Below, one piece after another: positions 43,975 through 52,728 of a stretch of DNA of 64,000 bases (position 1 is its first letter; every line of letters starts with the position of its first letter). The DNA comes from Ruminococcaceae bacterium UBA1236 (GTDB taxonomy: Bacteria; Bacillota; Clostridia; Oscillospirales; Acutalibacteraceae). A program made the position numbers and the translations under genes. The notes under the pieces are model-generated. The model saw nothing but the letters and a program-made list of their open reading frames with translations, was not told where the DNA came from and searched no databases. The stretch lies in contig DBWO01000046.1 in NCBI GenBank assembly GCA_002309055.1, positions 6,742 through 70,741 on the forward strand, written 5' to 3'.

Positions 43975-45741
43975 ATGAAACGAACCACTAAAATCATTTC
44001 CTGCCTGATGGCGGTTGCGGTTATGCTCGCGTGCTTCCCGGTTTGCGGCGTTTTCGCATCGGACCCCCAGGGGCAGGATGATGCGATTGCGGCAGACGGG
44101 CTTGAATTCGATATCAGACCCGGCAAAAGCAATTATGCTTATTCGGAAACCGCGGCAATTAATGTCACACTGACAAATAAATATGATTTTCCTGTTGACA
44201 ATGTCACCGTTTACCTTTATTCCGGCAGCTGCAAGCTCCCCAAGGGTTCAAAAAACATTTCCGAAGAAATGACTCTTGAGGCCGGCGAAAGCAAAACCGT
44301 CACTTTTAACGTGAAGCTCGGCGACAGCTCCAAGCTGAACATTTTCCAGAAGATTCTTTTCTTCTTCCGCAATCTTTTCAGCCCTTCGGACAGCTTTAAG
44401 CCCATTGATGAAAAAGAGAGCCTTAAATGCAGCAGTTCGTTTAATGTAAGATTCGGCCCGGCGGACTGCGCGTTTGATGTCACCGCCTATTTTACTCATA
44501 ATATGCAGGTGGTGGACGAAACTCTCGAAGAGCTTCTCCAATCTCATGATTTTCAAATCACCTACAGCAATGATATTGAGAGCGCGCTGGAAATAGTTGA
44601 AAACAAGCTTGTGTCTATGGAAAACAAGGAGCTTGTTGCCGACATTTCCTCAGACGGAAAAAGCGAAGTCTGGTTTGAATATCTGCTTGATGACGGCCAG
44701 ACCGCTATAGGCGGCGTTGATTTGACCCCGCCGGAAGAGGGTAAAAATTCGCCGGCCAACGCCGTTCAGGCCGCCGGCGGCAGCAGCAACGCCCCTGCAG
44801 GCTCGATGATGTTTTTTGACGCTCTGACTTCAGAACAGGATTTCAGCAGCAGCCTGACTCTTTATAATATTATCTGCAGCAGCCTCGGAAAATATAACAG
44901 CCCGTCAGAGCATCTTTCATTCAGCTTCAGCAACTGCAAAAACCCGGATTATTATAAATCCGCCCTTGTGTGTCTGTCCGCTCACGGCGGCGTTACAGAC
45001 CCTTTGAAGGCTTTTGGAGCGGAAATGCCCTATATGCTCCTTTCGGACTGCCCGAAAGGAAAGCGGGATTTTGCAAATGACATCGCAAATCATGCCGCAG
45101 GAACACTTTGGCTGCTTGACGAAAACGGAGTCGCACAACTTTTCGGCGTGCTTTTCCCGAAATTCTATGAACAAATGGATTTCAGCAACACGGTAGTCTT
45201 TATGGAAAACTGCTGCGGCTTCGGCAACAAAGGCAGCGCGGACGATGCCTTTGCCAATGTGTTTAAAGACAAAGGATGCCTTGCGGTAATCGGATTTCAA
45301 TATGACGTAAACGACAATTACAGCAACAGCGTCCTTGAAAATTTCATCAGTCAGTTCCGTAACGGCGAAACACTGGCCAACGCGATTGCGGCGGCAAATG
45401 AATACGCAATAAACAACGTTTTGCATAAAACCCCCGACAGTTCAACCGGAATTCTGCAATACAGATTCAAAAACAGCGGCAGTGAAACCATATTTGACTG
45501 TGGGCCCGACGCGGGCAATCTGGCGGGCATACGCCTGAAATTTGTTGACGACAGTCTCAATGAAACATCCTCTTATCTTATTCCCGTTAAGGGCGGAACG
45601 GAACTGCACAACAGCGACATCCTCGGTTACGCAAGAAACTGCGGGGACGGATGGGACACCTATTCGCTCGCCGAAACCGTCAACTATACCGCGGCAGCGG
45701 GCGAAATCAGAGAATTCACGATTGATGTAACAAAGAACTGA
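43975..45741 (+). CDS. Secreted CHAT/clan-CD cysteine peptidase-like protein
   Basis: 588 aa. Signal peptide 1-29. Residues ~45-115: a beta-sandwich like adhesion/CARDB domains (INVTLTNKYDFPVDNVTVYL). Residues 121-137 are hydrophobic (NIFQKILFFFRNLF). Residues ~275-485 resemble CHAT/caspase-fold peptidases: a strand leading to His337 in LVCLSAHGG, and VVFMENCCGFG with Cys413/Cys414, then AVIGFQYDVND and an ETLANAIAAANEYA helix, which parallel the CHAT pattern of catalytic Cys, AGA, WPVDD and A-x3-A helix. A C-terminal beta domain follows. Secretion of such a protein is unusual for CHAT but normal for gingipain/clostripain relatives. Confidence 0.68.
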   Translation: MKRTTKIISCLMAVAVMLACFPVCGVFASDPQGQDDAIAADGLEFDIRPGKSNYAYSETAAINVTLTNKYDFPVDNVTVYLYSGSCKLPKGSKNISEEMTLEAGESKTVTFNVKLGDSSKLNIFQKILFFFRNLFSPSDSFKPIDEKESLKCSSSFNVRFGPADCAFDVTAYFTHNMQVVDETLEELLQSHDFQITYSNDIESALEIVENKLVSMENKELVADISSDGKSEVWFEYLLDDGQTAIGGVDLTPPEEGKNSPANAVQAAGGSSNAPAGSMMFFDALTSEQDFSSSLTLYNIICSSLGKYNSPSEHLSFSFSNCKNPDYYKSALVCLSAHGGVTDPLKAFGAEMPYMLLSDCPKGKRDFANDIANHAAGTLWLLDENGVAQLFGVLFPKFYEQMDFSNTVVFMENCCGFGNKGSADDAFANVFKDKGCLAVIGFQYDVNDNYSNSVLENFISQFRNGETLANAIAAANEYAINNVLHKTPDSSTGILQYRFKNSGSETIFDCGPDAGNLAGIRLKFVDDSLNETSSYLIPVKGGTELHNSDILGYARNCGDGWDTYSLAETVNYTAAAGEIREFTIDVTKN

Positions 45742-45757
45742 TAACACAGGTGAAATA

Positions 45758-48700
45758 ATGAAAATAAACAGGCTGAAAAAATTAACAGCTATTGCCGTTT
45801 CGGTGATGATTGCCCTGGGCGCGCTTAACCTCTCGCCCGGGCTGCTGCCGAACACCGCATATGCGGACGGCGAAACAAGCGGCACCTGCGGCGAAAACCT
45901 GACCTGGAGCTTTGATGATTTCACAGGCACTCTCACCATAAGCGGCGAAGGGGAGATGGAGAATTATTCAAGCGGTTCTGAAACTCCATGGTATGCATTT
46001 AAAGAGTCAATAGAACAGGTTGTTTTTGACGGTGCAATAACAAGTATCGGCGATTATGCGTTCTATCATTGCCATATGCTTGCAGAGATAACCATTCCCG
46101 ACAGTGTCACAAGCATAGGCGATTGGGCATTTGAGAACTGCTCTATGCTTACAAGCATAACCATCCCTGACAGCGTTACGGGTATTGGAAATGGGGCTTT
46201 CTATCTTTGCATTAACCTTAAAAGCGTACTCATCGGCAACGGGGTTGAAAGCATAGGTGACAAAGCATTCCAAGAATGTCACGAGCTTACAAGTATAGAC
46301 ATTCCCGACAGCGTTACAAGCATAGGTGATTTTACATTCTTTGATTGCGGCGGGCTTACAAGCATAACCATACCCGGCAGCATCACAAGCATAGGTGACA
46401 GAGCATTTTCTTCTTGCAACGGCCTTGAGAGCATAACGGTTGACGCAGACAACCCGGTTTATCATTCGGCAAACAACTGCCTGATAGAAACAGAAAGCAA
46501 AACCCTTATTGCCGGCTGCAAAAACAGCGTAATTCCCGGTGACGGCTCTGTTATAAGTATAGGCACAGAGGCTTTCCGCACCTGCACAGGGCTGACAAGT
46601 ATTACCATCCCCGCCGGTGTTTTAAGCATAGGTTATCATGCATTTTGGGAATGCTACAATCTTATAAGTATTACAATAGGCAACGGAGTTGAAAGCATCG
46701 GCGACTATGCATTTGAACAATGCTTCGAGCTTGCAAGCGTAAACATTCCCGACAGTGTCACAAGTATCGGCATGAATCCCCTGTGGTCTTGCTCCGGGCT
46801 TGAGAGCATAACGGTTGATGAAGACAACCCTGTTTATCATTCATCCGGCAATTGCCTTATAGAAACAGAAAGCAAAACACTGGTTGCCGGCTGCAAAAAC
46901 AGCATTATTCCCGATGACGGCTCTGTTATAAGCATAGGGGATAGGGCATTCAGCAGTTGCGGCGGGCTTACAAGCATAACAATTCCCGCCAGCGTAACAA
47001 GCATATGCAATAGTGCGTTTGACGGATCCGGTATTGAGGTTTTAAACATTGAAAACGGTGTCACAAGTATAGGCAGATTTGCCTTTGCGTATTGTTATTA
47101 TCTGACCGAGATAGCCATACCCGCAAGCGTCGCAAGCATTGAAGAAGGCGCCTTTGCAAGCTGTGGCAAAATCAACAGCATAACTGTGGACGAAAGCAAC
47201 CCCGTTTTTCATTCATATGAAAACTGTCTTATCGAAACAGGAAGCAAAATATTAATTCGAGGATGCAAAAACAGCATTATTCCCAATGACGGCAGTGTCA
47301 TGAGGATAGATGCTTATGCGTTCTCAGGCTACTCAGATATTACAAACATAATCATCCCGGACGGCGTAACAAGCATAGGTAAAGAGGCGTTCTTCAACTG
47401 TACCGAGCTTACAAGCATAACCATTCCAGACAGCGTCACAACCATAAGTGATTGGGCATTCGAAGGTTGCTCCGATCTGACGTTTACAGATGTATATTAT
47501 GCCGGCTCAGAAGAGCAGTGGAATAATATCACAATCGGAGACAACAACGAACCTCTTCTCAAAGCCAACATTCATTACAACTCAAGCGGTACCTGCGGTG
47601 ACCACCTGATGTGGATGTTTGATGAGAACACAGGCACCCTCACCATAAGCGGCGAAGGGGATATGGAAAATTACACTGCTTCTTCGGTCGTTCCTTGGAA
47701 ACCATACAAAGAAAACATAAGCAATGTGGTTTTTAACGGCGCAATAACAAGTATCGGCGATTATGCATTTGAGGATTGCACCCAGCTCACAAGAGTAACC
47801 ATCCCCGACAGTGTCACAAGCATTGGTGATTTTGCATTCGGTCGCTGCACCGGGCTTACAAGCATAACCATCCCCGGTAGCGTTACAAGCGTAGGTCGTG
47901 GAGTGTTTTCCGGTTGCACCGGGCTTGAAAGCATATCAGTTGACGTTAATAATCTGGTTTACCACAGCACAGACAACTGTCTGATTGAAACAGCGAGCAA
48001 AAAACTTGTGGCCGGATGTAAAAACAGCGTTATTCCCGACGATGGCAGTGTCACAAGCATAGGCAGGAGTGCCTTATCCGGCCATACAGGATTTTCAAAC
48101 ATAACCATTCCCGACAGTGTCACAAGCATTGGTGATTTTGCATTCGGTGGCTGCACCGGGCTTATAAGCATAACCATTCCCGACAGCGTTACAAGTATAG
48201 GCGAACATGCATTCTACTATTGCATTGGTCTCACAAGCGTAAGCATCCCCGACAGTATCACAAGCATAGGTGAAAGTGTATTCTCAGCCTGCACCGAGCT
48301 TACAAGTGTAATCGTTCCCAGCAGCGTCAAAAGTATAGGCTATCAGGCGTTTTTTGGATGTTCTTCACTTTTGGATGTTTACTATTCCGGTTCTGAAGAG
48401 CAGTGGAATAATATCGCACTTGGATATAACAATGAACCTCTTCTCAGCGCCAACATTCATTTCAACTATAAACCCGTTAACCATGATATTGATTACGGCG
48501 GATTAGACAGAGGTATAAGCGACCCGATAATAATCAATTATCCGGACGCCGCGCTCAAGCTGACAGTTACTGCCCTTACGCCGCAGGAGAACGAAGGCTT
48601 TGATGCGAATCCTTACGGATGCTCGATGAAGTTTGAGCTTGCTCCCGCAGAAGACGGAGCCGCAGTATCGGGACCCGTTGAGATACTCGTGAGCAAAGAT

Positions 48701-48871
48701 TTTATCGGCACCAAAAGAGACAGCATCGTGGTTTTTCAGTATGTCACCAATGCGGACGGCACACGCTCGCGCGTGAGCTACACATTCTCAAAAAACGACA
48801 GCAGATACAGAATCACGGATAACGGCGACGGCCGCTGGAAAATAAGCGTTTACACTATCTCCGCAGCGTAA
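45758..48871 (+). CDS. BspA-like leucine-rich-repeat surface protein 1
   Basis: 1037 aa, ATG with AGGTGAAATA. Signal peptide 1-36. Two modules, each opening with a cap (GTCGENLTWSFDD..., residues ~43; GTCGDHLMWMFDE..., residue ~611) and holding many 23-residue repeats of the LTSITIPDSVTSIGDYAF type, then closing with a SEEQWNNI segment. A conserved cassette (NPVYHS...CLIETESKTL) interrupts the repeats several times. The last ~130 residues are a non-repeat beta domain. No LPXTG or membrane anchor. BspA-type LRRs bind host or bacterial surfaces; target unknown. Confidence 0.92.
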   Translation: MKINRLKKLTAIAVSVMIALGALNLSPGLLPNTAYADGETSGTCGENLTWSFDDFTGTLTISGEGEMENYSSGSETPWYAFKESIEQVVFDGAITSIGDYAFYHCHMLAEITIPDSVTSIGDWAFENCSMLTSITIPDSVTGIGNGAFYLCINLKSVLIGNGVESIGDKAFQECHELTSIDIPDSVTSIGDFTFFDCGGLTSITIPGSITSIGDRAFSSCNGLESITVDADNPVYHSANNCLIETESKTLIAGCKNSVIPGDGSVISIGTEAFRTCTGLTSITIPAGVLSIGYHAFWECYNLISITIGNGVESIGDYAFEQCFELASVNIPDSVTSIGMNPLWSCSGLESITVDEDNPVYHSSGNCLIETESKTLVAGCKNSIIPDDGSVISIGDRAFSSCGGLTSITIPASVTSICNSAFDGSGIEVLNIENGVTSIGRFAFAYCYYLTEIAIPASVASIEEGAFASCGKINSITVDESNPVFHSYENCLIETGSKILIRGCKNSIIPNDGSVMRIDAYAFSGYSDITNIIIPDGVTSIGKEAFFNCTELTSITIPDSVTTISDWAFEGCSDLTFTDVYYAGSEEQWNNITIGDNNEPLLKANIHYNSSGTCGDHLMWMFDENTGTLTISGEGDMENYTASSVVPWKPYKENISNVVFNGAITSIGDYAFEDCTQLTRVTIPDSVTSIGDFAFGRCTGLTSITIPGSVTSVGRGVFSGCTGLESISVDVNNLVYHSTDNCLIETASKKLVAGCKNSVIPDDGSVTSIGRSALSGHTGFSNITIPDSVTSIGDFAFGGCTGLISITIPDSVTSIGEHAFYYCIGLTSVSIPDSITSIGESVFSACTELTSVIVPSSVKSIGYQAFFGCSSLLDVYYSGSEEQWNNIALGYNNEPLLSANIHFNYKPVNHDIDYGGLDRGISDPIIINYPDAALKLTVTALTPQENEGFDANPYGCSMKFELAPAEDGAAVSGPVEILVSKDFIGTKRDSIVVFQYVTNADGTRSRVSYTFSKNDSRYRITDNGDGRWKISVYTISAA

Positions 48872-48918
48872 TCCGCGGGCGGACAGACACATTACATTAT
48901 GACAAAAGGAGAACAAAA

Positions 48919-51900
48919 ATGAAAAACTTCAAGTCATTAAAGCGCGGGCTCTGTCTGCTTCTCTCCCTGGTTATGACCGTCTCCGTTTTCTTCGGCGGAG
49001 CAGTAACCGTAAACGCGGAAACCTACAGCGGCACCTGCGGTGAAAACCTGACGTGGGAATTTGATGATTCCGCCGGCACTCTTACCATAAGCGGCAACGG
49101 GGATATGGAAGACTATGATGTGGTTGATTCTGATTCCCCATGGTTCACACATAGGGATGCAGTTACAAACATAACTTTTAATGGCAATATCACAAGCATA
49201 GGTGAATCTGCATTCTATGACTGCCCCGGGCTTACAATTGTAACCATCCCCGACAGCGTCACAAGCATAGGTGATTATGCATTCGAAAGCTGCCCCGGGC
49301 TTACAAGCGTAACCATCGGCAACGGTGTAACAAATATAGGCGCACTCGCATTCTCAAGTTGCTCCGGGCTTACAAGCATCAATATCCCCGGCAGTGTTAC
49401 AAGTATAGGTGTTAGAGCATTCGAAAGATGCCCCGGGCTTGAAAGTATAACAGTTGATGAAGGTAATCCGGTTTATCACTCATCCGGTAACTGTATGATA
49501 GAAACAGAAAGCAAAACATTGATTGCCGGCTGCAAAAACAGCGTTATTCCCGATGACGGCTCTGTCACAAGCATAGACTATGATGCATTCTCCGGTTGCA
49601 CCGGGCTTAAAAACATAACCATCCCCGACAGTGTCACAAGCATAGGAGTAGGGGCATTCGAGAATTGCACCGGGCTCACAAGCGTAACCATCCCCGACAG
49701 CATCACAAGCATTGGCAGTTTTGCATTCTACGATTGCTCCGGGCTTACAAGCATAACCATCCACGGCAGTGTCACAAGGATAGGTGATTTTGCATTCTCC
49801 GGTTGCACCGGGCTTACAAGCATCAGTATCCCCGGCAGTGTTACAAGGATAGGTGATCACGCATTCGAAAGATGCCCCGGGCTTACAAGCATAACCATCC
49901 CCGACAGCGTCACAAGGATAGGTAGTAGTGCATTCAATGGCTGCACCGGGCTTGAGAGCATAACGGTTGATGAAGGCAACGCCGTTTATCATTCGTCCGG
50001 CAACTGCCTGATTGAAACCGAAAGCAAAACTCTTATAGCTGGATGCAAAAACAGCGTGATTCCCGATGACGGCAGTGTCACAAAGATAGGTGATTACGCA
50101 TTCTCCGGCTGCACCGGGCTCATAAGCGTAACTATACCCGACAGTGTTACAAGCATAGGCTATTCTGCGTTCTCCGGCTGCACCGGATTTACAAACATAA
50201 CACTCCCGGACAGCGTAACAAGCATTGGCAGGAGTGCATTCGACGGCACCGGATATTATAATAATTCCGCAAACTGGGAAAATAATGTTCTCTATATCGG
50301 CAATCATCTGATAAAAGCAGAATATACGCTCAGCGGCAGTTATGCAATTAAAGAGGGAACATTATACATGGCCGATAGTGCATTCTGGGACTGCACCGAG
50401 CTAACGGGCGTAACCATCCCCGACAGCGTCACAATTATAAGCGAGGAGGCATTCAGCGGATGCTCCCGAATCAAATACATCGTTTTGCCGGTCAGTATCA
50501 ACGAAATAAACAGCCACGCATTCGATAGATGCTCCTCCCTGAGCGATATATATTATTCAGGCTCGGAAGAGCAGTGGAACAATATCACGTTTGGAGCAAA
50601 TAACAACCGTCTCATTTACGCCAACATTCACTACAACTCAGACGGCAATTGCGGCGATCATCTTTCATGGAGCTTTGATGATTTCACCGGCACGCTGACC
50701 ATAAGCGGCTACGGAGAGATGTATGATTATTCAGACAGTCTTGCGCCGTGGGATTCATATGCATATTCCGGCATAAGCAATATTGTGTTTGACGGAGAAA
50801 TCACAAGCATCGGCGATTATTCCTTTTATGATTGCAAAAAGCTCACAAACATAACCATCCCCGACAGCGTCACAAGAATAGGTGAAGGCGCATTCCGGCT
50901 TTGTTCCAATCTTGAAAGCATAACAATACCCGACAGCGTCATAAGCATCGGACCTGATGCGTTCCTTTTCACCGAATATTATAATGATGAGTCAAATTGG
51001 GAAGACGGCGCTCTCTATATAGGAAACTATCTTATCCAGATTAATGAAGACCTCAGCGAAAATTACAGCGTGAGAGAGGGAACGATCAGCATTGCATCAG
51101 GCGCGTTCTCTTATTATCCCGGACCTAATCCCGGCGATGAGCTCAGGTTTTGCGACTGGCTCAAAAGCGTAACCATACCCGAAAGCGTTGTCAGCATCGG
51201 GTTGAGGGCGTTTTATGAATGCTCCTCCTTGACAGATGTATATTATTCCTGCTCGGAAAAGCAGTGGCATATCATGATTGAAGAATACAATGAACCTCTC
51301 TTTAACGCCGCCATTCATTATAACTTTGCCGGGCAAAAGGATATCGTTTACGAAAGCCCCGAAGGCGTGGCCCTCTATGATGACGGCAGCGCGAAGATGC
51401 CCGGCGGCAGAATTGTTGAGAAAGCCGTTGAAATAAAAGCCGACGGCGGCAACAACGTAAAATTTAATCTCACACAGCTCACTCCTCAGCAGGACGAAGG
51501 CTTCGGCGCAATCGATTACGGATGTGTCTGCAAATTCGATCTCTCTCTCGCCGACCCGGATTCGGCTGAAATTTCCGAAGATAATCCCGCGGATATTTTC
51601 ATAAAGAAAGAGTTTATCGGTTACAGTATCGGCAGCATAGTCATTTTCCATTACCCGCAGAGCGGCGGCAGAGAGAGCTTCACGGCGACGAAGAATGACC
51701 CGAAGTTCAGAATATATGACGACGGCGAATACTGGAAGATAACCGTAACATCCCTGAGCCCCTTCGGCATTTACAGCCTGCCCGCGCTGAGCATAAAGAG
51801 CAACCCCGGCACAAAGACCATTGATTACGGCCAGGTGCTCCGCCTTGAGGCGCAGGCGCCCGACGGCTATGAAATCCGCTGGTTCATCGGCTCAAAGGAT

Positions 51901-52116
51901 ACCGGCAAAACGGGCGCGACTTTTGAATATGACAGCAAGAGCGGAAACGCCGATATCAGAGCCGTGCTTTATAAAGGCGGAAAACAGGTTACAACCGATG
52001 ACGGCAATGAAATAAGCGCCTCCGAAACAGTAAAGGTGCGCTCCGGCTTCCTGCAGAGGCTCATCGCCTTCTTCAAATACACATTGTTCAGGATGAACAA
52101 AGTCGTTAATAACTGA
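48919..52116 (+). CDS. BspA-like leucine-rich-repeat surface protein 2
   Basis: 1065 aa, ATG with AAAAGGAG. Signal peptide 1-31. Same two-module plan as its neighbour (caps near residues 38 and 576), but repeats differ in number and some parts carry inserts such as TGYYNNSANWENNVLYIGN. The C-terminal ~190 residues add a beta domain, an Ig-like unit (IDYGQVLRLEAQAPDGYEIR) and a terminal hydrophobic/basic segment (GFLQRLIAFFKYTLFRMNK). Tandem paralogue of protein 1, probably last gene of the operon before a strong terminator. Confidence 0.92.
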   Translation: MKNFKSLKRGLCLLLSLVMTVSVFFGGAVTVNAETYSGTCGENLTWEFDDSAGTLTISGNGDMEDYDVVDSDSPWFTHRDAVTNITFNGNITSIGESAFYDCPGLTIVTIPDSVTSIGDYAFESCPGLTSVTIGNGVTNIGALAFSSCSGLTSINIPGSVTSIGVRAFERCPGLESITVDEGNPVYHSSGNCMIETESKTLIAGCKNSVIPDDGSVTSIDYDAFSGCTGLKNITIPDSVTSIGVGAFENCTGLTSVTIPDSITSIGSFAFYDCSGLTSITIHGSVTRIGDFAFSGCTGLTSISIPGSVTRIGDHAFERCPGLTSITIPDSVTRIGSSAFNGCTGLESITVDEGNAVYHSSGNCLIETESKTLIAGCKNSVIPDDGSVTKIGDYAFSGCTGLISVTIPDSVTSIGYSAFSGCTGFTNITLPDSVTSIGRSAFDGTGYYNNSANWENNVLYIGNHLIKAEYTLSGSYAIKEGTLYMADSAFWDCTELTGVTIPDSVTIISEEAFSGCSRIKYIVLPVSINEINSHAFDRCSSLSDIYYSGSEEQWNNITFGANNNRLIYANIHYNSDGNCGDHLSWSFDDFTGTLTISGYGEMYDYSDSLAPWDSYAYSGISNIVFDGEITSIGDYSFYDCKKLTNITIPDSVTRIGEGAFRLCSNLESITIPDSVISIGPDAFLFTEYYNDESNWEDGALYIGNYLIQINEDLSENYSVREGTISIASGAFSYYPGPNPGDELRFCDWLKSVTIPESVVSIGLRAFYECSSLTDVYYSCSEKQWHIMIEEYNEPLFNAAIHYNFAGQKDIVYESPEGVALYDDGSAKMPGGRIVEKAVEIKADGGNNVKFNLTQLTPQQDEGFGAIDYGCVCKFDLSLADPDSAEISEDNPADIFIKKEFIGYSIGSIVIFHYPQSGGRESFTATKNDPKFRIYDDGEYWKITVTSLSPFGIYSLPALSIKSNPGTKTIDYGQVLRLEAQAPDGYEIRWFIGSKDTGKTGATFEYDSKSGNADIRAVLYKGGKQVTTDDGNEISASETVKVRSGFLQRLIAFFKYTLFRMNKVVNN

Positions 52117-52152
52117 TCCTTTTATTGGTTCAACATAATATCTTTCCCCGTG

Positions 52153-52189
52153 AATCGGCCCCGGTTTTTCTACCGGGGCTGATTTTTTG
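52153..52189 (+). terminator. Terminator after the BspA operon
   Basis: GCCCCGGT (52158-52165) pairs with ACCGGGGC (52172-52179), extended by AATC/GATT, followed by TTTTTT. The LytTR repeats start at the next base (52190). Confidence 0.88.
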
Positions 52190-52221
52190 CGTTCATACCG
52201 CATTTTGTCGCGTTCATACCG
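52190..52221 (+). promoter_or_regulatory. LytTR-type direct-repeat operator 2
   Basis: Two exact copies of CGTTCATACCG at 52190-52200 and 52211-52221: identical sequence, 21-bp spacing and orientation to operator 1. The -10 box TATTAT (52250-52255) is again 28 bp after the second copy. Confidence 0.82.
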
Positions 52222-52249
52222 CCGCGCGGAAAAAGGGGTTTTTTGGGGT

Positions 52250-52255
52250 TATTAT
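52250..52255 (+). promoter_or_regulatory. -10 box of the 49-aa gene
   Basis: TATTAT at the same distance from the LytTR repeats as in the upstream operon; predicted leader about 57 nt. Confidence 0.6.
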
Positions 52256-52318
52256 GTGCTTGTAAGGAACACAAACACAAACCCGAAACTAAACGAACAC
52301 AAAAAAGGAGAGATAAAA

Positions 52319-52468
52319 ATGTATAAAATCAGCTTCACCGAATCAAAAATGACCGACAGCTACATAATGATGCTCCTCGGCGCAGGTTTCTTAAGATCCT
52401 CCAGCCCCGAGTTCAGCGGCCAAATGTATTTTTACCGCAGCGGCAACGATGTTATCCTGCACATCTGA
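52319..52468 (+). CDS. 49-residue protein under a LytTR-type promoter
   Basis: ATG 52319 with AAAAAAGGAGAGATAAAA, an excellent ribosome site. 49 aa, mixed: N-terminal MYKISFTESKMTDSY, a short hydrophobic MMLLGAGFL, then a predicted beta-rich GQMYFYRSGNDVILHI. No cysteine, signal peptide or AgrD-like motif, so it is not an obvious autoinducing peptide. Its own copy of the duplicated LytTR promoter argues that it is real and coregulated with the secreted-protein operon. Function unknown. Confidence 0.7.
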   Translation: MYKISFTESKMTDSYIMMLLGAGFLRSSSPEFSGQMYFYRSGNDVILHI

Positions 52469-52580
52469 TATCCGATGACAATAGGGAAATAGCGAAAAAA
52501 GCACCGGGCGGGGAAAACTCGCGCCGGCACCGGAAGCAACCTGCGAAATGCAGAACCGGAGGACACACAACGGTATTTTG

Positions 52581-52609
52581 TTGACTTAAACGAATTATTA
52601 ATATATAAT
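52581..52609 (+). promoter_or_regulatory. Promoter of the three-repeat lipoprotein
   Basis: TTGACT (52581-52586), 17-bp spacer, TATAAT (52604-52609); about 110-nt A/T-rich leader. The stretch from 52469 holds no gene; a GC-rich imperfect hairpin lies near 52500-52542. Confidence 0.75.
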
Positions 52610-52728
52610 CATAATGCGGATAAATAATATTGAAACATCGTATTCCGATTATGATTAGCGGCAGATTAACCGGATATCAACACGCTTTCAATTATTTAAA
52701 CATATAAAAATATAAAAGGAGAGGTATT

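Noticed and set aside
45900..51260. Regularly spaced repeats resembling a CRISPR-like array
   Set aside because: Repeats are in frame every 69 bp inside two long ORFs and encode BspA leucine-rich repeats; there are no unique spacers and no cas genes.
52319..52468. AgrD autoinducing-peptide precursor
   Set aside because: No cysteine or thiolactone motif, no amphipathic leader plus acidic tail, and no agrB nearby.
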